A stretch of DNA of 6,374 bases, from positions 1 to 6,374 of the forward strand of contig JAGLCZ010000397.1 of the NCBI GenBank assembly GCA_023145975.1, written 5' to 3'. The translations under genes and the position numbers were made by a program. This document shows, piece after piece, positions 1 to 6,256 of this stretch. This DNA is from Candidatus Hydrogenedentota bacterium. GTDB taxonomy: Bacteria > Hydrogenedentota > Hydrogenedentia > Hydrogenedentales > CAITNO01. Below the pieces are notes generated by a model. It was not told the DNA's origin, searched no databases, and saw only the letters and a list, made by a program, of their open reading frames with translations. Position 1 is the stretch's first letter. Every line of letters begins with the position of its first letter.

Positions 1-259
1 CTTCAACGGGTTCTTCACCCCTTCCTACAAGTACTGAAATGGGATCTATCAAAAGTGTCGCGCCCCACGCATTCACACCAGGTATACCCGACGAGGAAGT
101 ACCCGCTACAAGAATTTGTGCGCCCGTTCCATTTGTTTCAACAGCAGTAAATGCACGATCTGCCCCGCTCAGATAGAGCGAAACATTCCCTGGATTGACA
201 TTAGAAGCTGCTGCACCGGCAATCAACACTACCAGCAAGAAACATGTAACAGATTTCAC
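1..259 (-). CDS. Secreted protein of unknown function, N-terminal part (cut by left edge)
   Basis: I do not recognise this protein. The frame opens with GTG at 257-259 and stays open for 86 codons to the window edge, so the C-terminus is missing. The start is supported by AAGGG (268-272) 8 nt upstream. The N-terminus is a classic Sec signal peptide: a Lys at residue 2, a hydrophobic core (CFLLVVLIAGAAA, residues 6-18) and a small-residue cleavage region near residues 17-20. No lipobox cysteine is present. The visible mature part is rich in Gly, Ser, Thr and Val, alternates like beta-strands (NVSLYLSGADRAFTAVET), and contains no catalytic motif. That would fit an extracellular beta-rich or adhesin-like protein, but this is inference. 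It has its own candidate promoter and a leader hairpin upstream, so it is probably transcribed separately from the large haem protein gene. Confidence 0.7.
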   Translation of the reverse strand, partial: MKSVTCFLLVVLIAGAAASNVNPGNVSLYLSGADRAFTAVETNGTGAQILVAGTSSSGIPGVNAWGATLLIDPISVLVGRGEEPVE

Positions 260-276
260 AATAAATTCCCTTCTTT

Positions 277-309
277 GTGATTTTTGACGTGTAGGCACAT
301 CAAAATCAC
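277..309 (-). promoter_or_regulatory. Stable hairpin in the leader of the left-edge secreted protein gene
   Basis: On the minus strand GTGATTTTGATGTG (309-296) pairs with CACGTCAAAAATCAC (291-277) around a CCTA loop. This makes about 14 pairs with one bulged A and one G-U. The stem ends 4 nt before the AAGGG ribosome binding site of the GTG-start gene. No U-run follows on either strand, so it does not look like an intrinsic terminator. It could be a translation-control or mRNA-stabilising leader hairpin, or the same palindrome could be a protein-binding DNA operator. The structure is directly visible. The role is inference. Confidence 0.5.
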
Positions 310-369
310 CATAAAATAATTTCACTTAAACCCGAATCCCAGACAGTACAAGCATTCCCAACAGGCTTG

Positions 370-398
370 ACTATAACAAAGCGACACCTGTTATTCAA
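370..398 (-). promoter_or_regulatory. Candidate sigma70-like promoter for the left-edge gene
   Basis: Reading the minus strand, TTGAAT (398-393) is followed after exactly 17 nt by TATAGT (375-370), matching the sigma70 consensus at 4 of 6 and 5 of 6 bases. A start near 363 would give a leader of about 100 nt containing the hairpin at 277-309. A 6-bp inverted repeat, AACAGG (392-387) and CCTGTT (365-360), brackets the -10 box, one arm just after the -35 and the other at the expected start point. This is an operator-like placement. The prediction comes from pattern only, and the housekeeping promoter consensus of this organism is not known to me. Confidence 0.4.
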
Positions 399-504
399 AT
401 CCCCCGAAAAGAAGCTGGCAAAAAAAGAAAACACACCGCAGTATCCATCTTTAGAATACAATTCATAAAAACAGAGAAATAAGCGCAGCAACTCCTACCT
501 GCAA

Positions 505-3500
505 TTAATATTTGATCTGTTTTTCTACCTTGACCTGTTTCTGTACATCATCTTCCGCGCAAGAGATAAGAATACGAAATCCGACATTGAACACCCCTTG
601 CCATGGTTGATAAGGCAACCGAAATGCCGCACGGGCACGCATGGGACGATCATTCCAAGACCCGCCACGAACCACTTTCCTGCTACTGTTTTCCCGATCA
701 TTACGACCATCATCAGCCTTATAGGGATAGGGCTGGCTACTTGTCAACGTCCATTCGCTCACATTACCATGCATATCATATAATCCCCATCCATTGGGAT
801 TATACTGACCTACCGCCGTTACAATACGTTCCCCATCATCAAAACGGGCATCCTGCGGCAAAAAATTCTGGAAGGAATTTGGATTGGGGATGGGTTGCGG
901 ATTTACACCCGTTACAGCAAGCAGGCGCATAGAGACATCTGCCAGGTTGGCACAGGTACTAAAATCGGTATCCAAAGTGCCATAGTACATATCGTCATCA
1001 CTTCCGGCGCGACATGCCCATTCCCACTGCGCTTCAGAGGGAAGAGTCGCCTGTATTCCATGGACTTCCGACAACCACTCACAGAAACCCAGCGCATCGT
1101 GCCAAGTAATGCGGATAACGGGCTGTTCCGGCTCATTCGCCGGATATCCAGGCGTTGTATGATCTTTGTGATGCTGATCAATATAACGGCTGTCATGCAG
1201 GGAATCAAAACGGCTGTATTGCTGATTGGTGACTTCTGTTTTTCCCATCCAGAAAGGCTTTTTAATTTGTACTACTGTCATGGGAGACTCATCTGAACAT
1301 GCAGTACCCCCCATAACAAATTCACCTGCAGGTATTAACACAAAATCCATGCGGACGCCATTCCCCAGATCGATTGTGCGCTGGATTTCACTACCTGATG
1401 CCGCCTGCCGTGCCATGGCTTCCTCCGGCGTAAAAGGCCACCCCTCCAGTTCAGGAACTGTTTTGTCAAATTTCGGTGGGGTCGGCTTGATAAAATCACA
1501 GGGATAATCCGCCACAACCAGTTCTTCCTCGCTTGGATCGTCCGGCAAACAGGCATAAAGAGACTGCATTTCTGCACGCCGCTTCTCAAAATCACTCCGG
1601 ATTTCACGATGATCCGTCCAGCGCCCATGATCCGGTACATTCAAATCAATCCAGGTAACCAGGCGATCCCAAGCTTCGTCATCCAGTTTTACGCCTTTGT
1701 GCCCCTTCTGCAGCATCTGAATAAGTTCACTGGTATCGGCATGCCATTCCAGAGGAACAGGCACATGATAATCGCTCTCCGGTCCGGGACGGCGCACATA
1801 AGGATGTAACGCCAGATATGATTTATTGAAATTTGACCAGCCCCGCTCTTCATGATGAGTAAAATCCGGCCGTGCGTCAATCTCCGTTTTTTCAGGATTA
1901 TGGCACCCGACACAATAGCGATCCAGCACAGGCTGTACTTCATGATGAAAACTGAACCCACGCGTTTTACCATACCAGGGAGCAATCTCATCCGGTACAT
2001 GACGCACCGCCAGCGTGTTCTGTGGCGGCGGCGACATATTCTGGGACTCGTGACACCCCACACAGGACAGGACTTCACCCGGCATGGCGGTAAACCAGGA
2101 ACGCATTACCTGCAGAGATTTGTTCTCTGCATCAAGGGGCTGCACCGCAATAGGCGTATTGGCAGGCACTTTGAAATAAGCAGAACCATCTTCGAATACA
2201 GGCACCGTACCCAGAATCCTCCGTACATCCCAAGGACCTTCAACGCCCACCTGTATATGGCCCCCCATCTTCGGATACGCATATTGGAAAGAAAAGAGAC
2301 GCAGTTTTTTTACTGTGCCCCGGGGCACACCCTGAAGTCCCGGTCCTGCATACACATCGGTAAGATATACCATAGCATAGTCTTTTTCCAGATTTACCCG
2401 GTCAGGAATAACAGGCGGGCGCGAACGCTTGCGTAATGGCACAGGCTCGAACAGGGCATACCCCGGTTCTTCACGCAGCAGCAGCATATTATCAAATACA
2501 TCCACCAGGTAGATTCCCCACGGTGAATCAGGATCAGGTTTGCAGGATACCAAAAAATATTCTTCACTTAATGGATAGGGGTGCAAAAATCTAGGCCAGG
2601 AATCGTTTACAAGTTGATCGACAATAATCGGGTCTACCGACTCGTTATATCCAGGAATTCGCTGCGCTGCGCCCTCCGCTTCCTTGCGGCCCTGTGCCGG
2701 TTCCAGCAGCACCAGTTCTCCCATGCGGGGCACCCCATGATGCCCGGAAACAATGGTCACTACCTTGGTGGGATGTTCCGGTATGGGCTGTGCATAAAAC
2801 ATGGAATTCGGCCAATAGGAATTACTGCCGTAGTATTCCATCTGATTGGTTCCGTCCGGATTCATACTGAAGAGCAACCGGGTAAAATAATGGGGCGTAT
2901 CCGAATACTCCCAGCGGGTAAACAACACCCTGCCATCATTCGCAACCGTAGGACACCAGTTATGATCCTGATCAAAACAAAGGCGGCGCGCATTCGAACC
3001 ATCGTTGTTCATACGGAAAAGATTGGCAACCGTATCTCCACCACCGACACAGGGTATCCCCTGAAATATCCGGGTGGAACCGAATATAATTCGGTCATCA
3101 GGCAAATAGCAGGCATCATAATTATCTACATCCGGCTCCTCACCAAGCGTTACCTGACGCAATCCGGAACCGTCAACCCCGATCTCCCATATCTGCCAGC
3201 GATCACAATCATCCGGCATGGAAAACAGCATTTTATCGGCCTCATAATGTAAATCCACATCGCCTACAAACCGTTTCTCCTCGGGTTTACAAACCGTTCT
3301 CAGTCCTCCGCCCGGATTATCCATATCAAGCAGCGCTATTTCATTATCGTAGCCTCTTCGCGGCAGCGAACAGTTACCCTGCCAATTCTGCGGCAACCCC
3401 AACTGTCCTTCACCACGAATCACCAGCAGCAACCGATCAAAATCAAGAAGCGGATTATCCAGCAATAGTTCCCGCTGAAAATTCATGATACCGGCAATTT

Positions 3501-4566
3501 CTTCTGTTGTCGCACCAGGATTTCCTATCATACCCGTAATAATATCAGGGAATGACTCTGCAATAGCATCCAACTGTTCGATATAGCGTTTCCCATTCTT
3601 ATAAGAATCAGGATATGCTTCCATAAGATGCTCAACAGAAAGGTGCAATTGCTCTATATTCAAGCCTTGCAACGCCACTATCCCGTCACGCGTCAAAGCG
3701 CACTCCCGGTATAATTCAAGCCAACGACTATCATCATGGGCCACATTCTGCGCTTTCAATACTTCGTATTTTGCATTTAATCTGTCAGCATACCGATCTG
3801 CCCCTTTGAGTGCCTTTTCAATCATCTTCGGTACCTGACGCAAGCCATTCTCCCCGCTGATCAGTGCCTGAGCAGTCCCGCCAGGATAATCTCCCATAAC
3901 CGCCACCATCTCTACGTGATATTCTCTGGACAGTTTCTGCCACAACGGAAAAACCGAACTGGTACCCAGCGCAAAATAAAACCCATGTCCGCCGCCATTG
4001 TTGTAAATCTTCATGAGCAGCGTATTTTCGCCTGTCTCAAGCGGCAAATCCACCATATCCTGATTGGGCGCTGCGCCACGTGCCACATTGCGCGCCAACA
4101 GCAGTTCCCCGTTTAACCACAGGGCAACACCATCATCACTGCCAATGCCCACACTAAGGACAGTCATATGGGTCGCCGTTATTGTTCTGAAAAGATAGGT
4201 GGCAGCACGCTCCTGACCCGGCAACTCATGCACCACTCCATCAACCCAGGCGGAACGCTTTCGCCATTGCCGTTTTTTATTTTTATCCCTGCTATAAAGG
4301 TCCACCCCTCGCTCAGGAAACAATAGATCATCAAAGGAACTTGATTTTATTGGACTGGTGGCATACCAGTCTCCCAGCGAAACAGCATTTGCAATCTGTA
4401 GTTCTGAAACCCGCTGCAGATAGTTAGAACGCGTAGCAAGAAGTGTCTGCGCCCAGTTATCTTTCTGCGCATATAATTGTTCCACAGTAAAATCATCTGC
4501 GGAAACAACTTCCAAACCGCCACATGCTATTAAAAGCAGAATTATGACCAGGGTGCTTGACTTCAT
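505..4566 (-). CDS. Exported dihaem protein: HzsA-like propeller fused to an FGE-like domain
   Basis: A 1353-residue protein with a signal peptide (residues 1-23). LIAC at 12-15 fits a lipobox, so it may be lipid-anchored; cleavage at VSA/DD near residue 23 is the alternative. Residues about 118-205 form a beta-sandwich ligand-binding-like domain (GSDDGVALWLNGE), followed by a helical stretch. Residues about 380-840 resemble the middle domain of hydrazine synthase alpha subunit, with PD40/TolB-like propeller blades (IWEIGVDGSGLRQVT, FRMNNDGSNARRL, FSMNPDGTNQ). Two CVGCH motifs (835-839 and 885-889) predict covalent c-type haems. Residues about 1060-1337 are an FGE/SUMF1-like fold (LPSEAQWEWACRAG, GLYDMHGNVSEW, VVRGGSW), but the paired catalytic cysteines of true FGE are absent after GGSW. 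Similar fusions occur in PVC bacteria, with function unknown to me. Nothing visible supports hydrazine synthesis; a periplasmic or surface redox or substrate-binding role is inference. I chose the ATG at 4566 over the in-frame ATG at 4587 because of the ribosome site and signal peptide. Confidence 0.9.
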   Translation of the reverse strand: MKSSTLVIILLLIACGGLEVVSADDFTVEQLYAQKDNWAQTLLATRSNYLQRVSELQIANAVSLGDWYATSPIKSSSFDDLLFPERGVDLYSRDKNKKRQWRKRSAWVDGVVHELPGQERAATYLFRTITATHMTVLSVGIGSDDGVALWLNGELLLARNVARGAAPNQDMVDLPLETGENTLLMKIYNNGGGHGFYFALGTSSVFPLWQKLSREYHVEMVAVMGDYPGGTAQALISGENGLRQVPKMIEKALKGADRYADRLNAKYEVLKAQNVAHDDSRWLELYRECALTRDGIVALQGLNIEQLHLSVEHLMEAYPDSYKNGKRYIEQLDAIAESFPDIITGMIGNPGATTEEIAGIMNFQRELLLDNPLLDFDRLLLVIRGEGQLGLPQNWQGNCSLPRRGYDNEIALLDMDNPGGGLRTVCKPEEKRFVGDVDLHYEADKMLFSMPDDCDRWQIWEIGVDGSGLRQVTLGEEPDVDNYDACYLPDDRIIFGSTRIFQGIPCVGGGDTVANLFRMNNDGSNARRLCFDQDHNWCPTVANDGRVLFTRWEYSDTPHYFTRLLFSMNPDGTNQMEYYGSNSYWPNSMFYAQPIPEHPTKVVTIVSGHHGVPRMGELVLLEPAQGRKEAEGAAQRIPGYNESVDPIIVDQLVNDSWPRFLHPYPLSEEYFLVSCKPDPDSPWGIYLVDVFDNMLLLREEPGYALFEPVPLRKRSRPPVIPDRVNLEKDYAMVYLTDVYAGPGLQGVPRGTVKKLRLFSFQYAYPKMGGHIQVGVEGPWDVRRILGTVPVFEDGSAYFKVPANTPIAVQPLDAENKSLQVMRSWFTAMPGEVLSCVGCHESQNMSPPPQNTLAVRHVPDEIAPWYGKTRGFSFHHEVQPVLDRYCVGCHNPEKTEIDARPDFTHHEERGWSNFNKSYLALHPYVRRPGPESDYHVPVPLEWHADTSELIQMLQKGHKGVKLDDEAWDRLVTWIDLNVPDHGRWTDHREIRSDFEKRRAEMQSLYACLPDDPSEEELVVADYPCDFIKPTPPKFDKTVPELEGWPFTPEEAMARQAASGSEIQRTIDLGNGVRMDFVLIPAGEFVMGGTACSDESPMTVVQIKKPFWMGKTEVTNQQYSRFDSLHDSRYIDQHHKDHTTPGYPANEPEQPVIRITWHDALGFCEWLSEVHGIQATLPSEAQWEWACRAGSDDDMYYGTLDTDFSTCANLADVSMRLLAVTGVNPQPIPNPNSFQNFLPQDARFDDGERIVTAVGQYNPNGWGLYDMHGNVSEWTLTSSQPYPYKADDGRNDRENSSRKVVRGGSWNDRPMRARAAFRLPYQPWQGVFNVGFRILISCAEDDVQKQVKVEKQIKY

Positions 4567-4573
4567 AAGAAAA

Positions 4574-4577
4574 CCTC
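4574..4577 (-). promoter_or_regulatory. Ribosome binding site deciding the start of the large haem protein
   Basis: GAGG on the minus strand lies 7 nt upstream of the ATG at 4566-4564. From this ATG the protein begins MKSSTLVIILLLIAC, a compact signal peptide. The in-frame ATG at 4587-4585 lies upstream of this site, would add seven residues (MNSRGFL), and is itself part of an ATGAACAGT copy of the intergenic repeat. It is therefore probably not the start. Confidence 0.6.
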
Positions 4578-4578
4578 G

Positions 4579-4658
4579 ACTGTTCATAAAAAAATATGGA
4601 CGGCATGGACAGTATGAATATTTTTATGCCTACTGTTCACAACATCCATACTGTCCAT
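4579..4658. repeat. Degenerate 9-bp-period repeat forming an inverted repeat between two genes
   Basis: ATGGACAGTATG (4605-4616) and CATACTGTCCAT (4647-4658) are perfect 12-bp inverted arms around a 30-nt loop. Each arm is part of a 9-bp periodic series. On the plus strand ATGGAC, ATGGAC and ATGAAT begin at 4596, 4605 and 4614. In the other orientation ACTGTTCAC and ACTGTCCAT begin at 4632 and 4650, 18 nt apart. A further copy, ACTGTTCAT, sits at 4579-4587. On the transcribed minus strand the stem is followed after 10 nt by seven Ts (4594-4588), so it could act as a weak terminator or a processing hairpin between the cupin and the haem protein genes. The U-tract is too far from the stem for a textbook intrinsic terminator. 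It might instead be one copy of a dispersed genomic repeat, which one window cannot show. Confidence 0.6.
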
Positions 4659-4669
4659 TCAAGAACAAT

Positions 4670-5332
4670 TTAGAATTGTACATCTGAATTACTGAACCGC
4701 AATGCTGTGCCATCATGATAGGTAGCATATTCGGTTACAACCGCACCGTCAGGACCGGCAAGCATCCAGTGCCATTGTTCAGCACCGGCAAGGGTACCTA
4801 CTTCGCCCGGCAATAATTTCTGTTCATTACATGCTACAACACATTCTTTATGGGAAGGAGGCACATGTTCTTCCACCCCCGGTGTCGCATCACCTTCCCC
4901 ATAAATATATACCCAGCCATGACGAGATTGCCACGCTTCCATTTTCGGTCCTGCATCCGGTGTTTTCACATGCTTATGTTCCGGGATCATCTGACCGGGC
5001 AGCAGGTAAATCTCATGGCCAAAGTAATTGTCCTTTTGGTTGTTCACCCAAAAAATACCCGCCATACCCACCTCGGTGAATTTTCCCATACCAAAATCCA
5101 CTGCCCAGAACTCTTCCCCACGAAGGCGATCCACGATGGGGTAATTAAACCGATCCATCATATCGTAGTACGCCTGTTTTGCTTTTTCGACATCAAATGT
5201 GCCGTCTGCTTTGTAGAAATCGTCATTGCTGTATTGTTTCACAGATTCTTCTCCATGCGCTGCGTTAAGTACACCGGATCCGATCACACCTGCTGCGATT
5301 CCTGTAATGGCTGTACGTCTGCTGATATCCAT
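4670..5332 (-). CDS. Tat-exported cupin, D-lyxose ketol-isomerase-like
   Basis: A 220-residue protein that resembles D-lyxose/D-mannose ketol-isomerases of the cupin superfamily (D-lyxose to D-xylulose, D-mannose to D-fructose). The core runs from about residue 75 to 215. ELYLFPGQ-type family sequence appears here as HEIYLLPGQMIPEHKH. The likely metal ligands are H119, H121, E132 and H188, in the order and with roughly the spacing I remember for the family (HxH, then Glu 11 residues on, then a distant His in EQWHW). SRHGWVYIYGEGD and GAVVTEYATYHDG also match family blocks. Unusually, the N-terminus MDISRRTAITGIAAGVIGSG looks like a Tat signal (SRR, a mildly hydrophobic core, small residues up to AAHG near 27), which predicts export of a folded, metal-loaded protein. 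AAGGAGA (5341-5347) lies 8 nt upstream of the ATG. It follows the aldolase gene by 39 nt, which suggests co-transcription. A non-enzymatic sugar-binding cupin is the alternative. Confidence 0.8.
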   Translation of the reverse strand: MDISRRTAITGIAAGVIGSGVLNAAHGEESVKQYSNDDFYKADGTFDVEKAKQAYYDMMDRFNYPIVDRLRGEEFWAVDFGMGKFTEVGMAGIFWVNNQKDNYFGHEIYLLPGQMIPEHKHVKTPDAGPKMEAWQSRHGWVYIYGEGDATPGVEEHVPPSHKECVVACNEQKLLPGEVGTLAGAEQWHWMLAGPDGAVVTEYATYHDGTALRFSNSDVQF

Positions 5333-5371
5333 ACGAGTATTCTCCTTTTCGGTATTCCTGATTATAGAGCT

Positions 5372-6256
5372 TTATTTCTTTTTCAAATCATTATACAATT
5401 CAAAAGCATTCTTCGGCTTCTCGTTCTTATGTACTACCGCACCGACAGCCTGAGCCATAGCAACAGGATCATCCGCACCAAAAATATTACGACCCATATC
5501 CACTCCCAGTGCTCCCTGATCTACCGCCTTGTAGGCCATGACCAGCGCCTCCGATTCCGGCAACTTTTTACCCCCTGCGATAACTACAGGAACAGGGCAT
5601 CCTGCCACAACCTCTTCAAATCCGGACTCACAATAGTAGGTCTTTACGAAGTGGACACCTAACTCCGCAATAACACGGCAGGCCAATCCCAAATAGCGTG
5701 CATCACGCACCATTTCCTTTCCCACAGCAGTAACACCAAGTACAGGCATACCGACACGCGCCCCTTCGTTAATAAGGTACGATAGATTTATCAACGACTC
5801 CTTCTCAAATTCCGCGCCGATACAGGCTTGTGCCGTTACAGCAGCGGCATTCAGTGCCAATGCCTCTTCGAGGGTTACGCCGATCACTTCGTTGCTAAGA
5901 TCCTTGAGCACCGTAGCCCCTGTGCTGCACCGCATCACAATCGGTTTATCTACTTCCGGTGATATACAGGATCGCAATGCGCCCCGGGTACACATGAGGC
6001 AGTTCACATGCGGAATAAGCGGCGGTACCACAAGATCGATTCGTTCCAATCCTGTAGTCGGTCCCATGATATAGCCGTGGTCAAAAGCAAGCATGACGGT
6101 ACGACCACTTTCGGGATTAAAAATACGTGCAAGGCGGTTTTTCATACCCCAGTTCAAGTGCGACGAACCTTTCAGAAAAAATCCGGACGTTTTCATGGGG
6201 ATATCCACTGCGTAATTCTTGCTATCTACTTGTGACGATTTATCTGCATCAGGCAT
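5372..6256 (-). CDS. lsrF: LsrF-like class I aldolase / 3-hydroxy-5-phosphonooxypentane-2,4-dione thiolase family
   Basis: A 294-residue protein, close in length to E. coli LsrF and similar along its whole length. In E. coli LsrF transfers the acetyl group of phosphorylated, isomerised AI-2 to CoA, yielding DHAP and acetyl-CoA. Family blocks visible are LNWGMKNRLARIFNPESGRTVMLAFDHGY (about 35-62, in pieces), GPTTGLERID, LMCTRGALRS, the Schiff-base lysine region VKTYYCESGFE with K205, VAGCPVPVVIAGGKKLPE, and the phosphate-binding GVDMGRNIF (about 251-259). The fold is a cytoplasmic (beta/alpha)8 DhnA-type aldolase. The start ATG overlaps the stop of the upstream kinase gene by 8 nt, with AAAGGAA (6266-6272) 9 nt upstream, so translation is probably coupled. 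No AI-2 transporter, LsrK or LsrG is visible, and the adjacent kinase is of the Dak family. The substrate may therefore be another phosphorylated ketose or diketone. Family assignment is strong; the exact reaction is not. Confidence 0.85.
   Translation of the reverse strand: MPDADKSSQVDSKNYAVDIPMKTSGFFLKGSSHLNWGMKNRLARIFNPESGRTVMLAFDHGYIMGPTTGLERIDLVVPPLIPHVNCLMCTRGALRSCISPEVDKPIVMRCSTGATVLKDLSNEVIGVTLEEALALNAAAVTAQACIGAEFEKESLINLSYLINEGARVGMPVLGVTAVGKEMVRDARYLGLACRVIAELGVHFVKTYYCESGFEEVVAGCPVPVVIAGGKKLPESEALVMAYKAVDQGALGVDMGRNIFGADDPVAMAQAVGAVVHKNEKPKNAFELYNDLKKK

Larger units (their letters stand above)
260..504. other. 245-nt intergenic region without a gene
   Basis: This stretch separates the stop of the large haem protein gene (TAA at 505-507) from the GTG start of the next gene. 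It holds the candidate promoter at 370-398 and the leader hairpin at 277-309. I see no convincing intrinsic terminator after the large gene. A weak GCAG/CTGC pairing lies just past the stop, and a T-rich minus-strand stretch near 420-442 has no good stem before it. I see no tRNA or other RNA gene. Confidence 0.6.

Noticed and set aside
306..491. 61-residue minus-strand reading frame after the large gene
   Set aside because: It needs a TTG start with the AGGAG directly touching it, shows no recognisable domain, and runs through the candidate promoter of the next gene.
559..1392. A sulfatase-activating formylglycine-generating enzyme
   Set aside because: The catalytic cysteine pair is missing, no sulfatase gene lies nearby, and the domain is the tail of a large haem protein.
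2581..3252. 223-residue open frame on the plus strand
   Set aside because: It is antisense to the propeller region of the large protein, whose sequence is strongly family-like. The plus-strand product is rich in Arg, His and Ile and shows no motif.
505..4566. A genuine hydrazine synthase subunit, implying anammox
   Set aside because: No beta or gamma hydrazine synthase subunit or hydroxylamine-oxidoreductase-like gene is visible, and the fused FGE-like tail and neighbouring sugar genes do not fit an anammox locus.
4596..4658. CRISPR-like array or textbook rho-independent terminator
   Set aside because: The repeat unit is 9 bp with 3-bp variable parts, far too short for CRISPR. The T-run lies 10 nt beyond the stem and the stem is not GC-rich, so a classic terminator is doubtful.
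5361..5395. Two TATAAT matches on the minus strand (5361-5366 and 5390-5395) as an internal promoter for the cupin
   Set aside because: The region is AT-rich, and for the TATAAT nearer the cupin no hexamer resembling TTGACA lies 16-18 nt upstream; the best one, TTGAAA, is at 14 nt. I found no clear partner for the other one.
4850..5662. 270-residue open frame on the plus strand
   Set aside because: It spans the cupin, the gap and part of the aldolase on the opposite strand, and both of those genes have clear family motifs. The plus-strand translation resembles no protein family.
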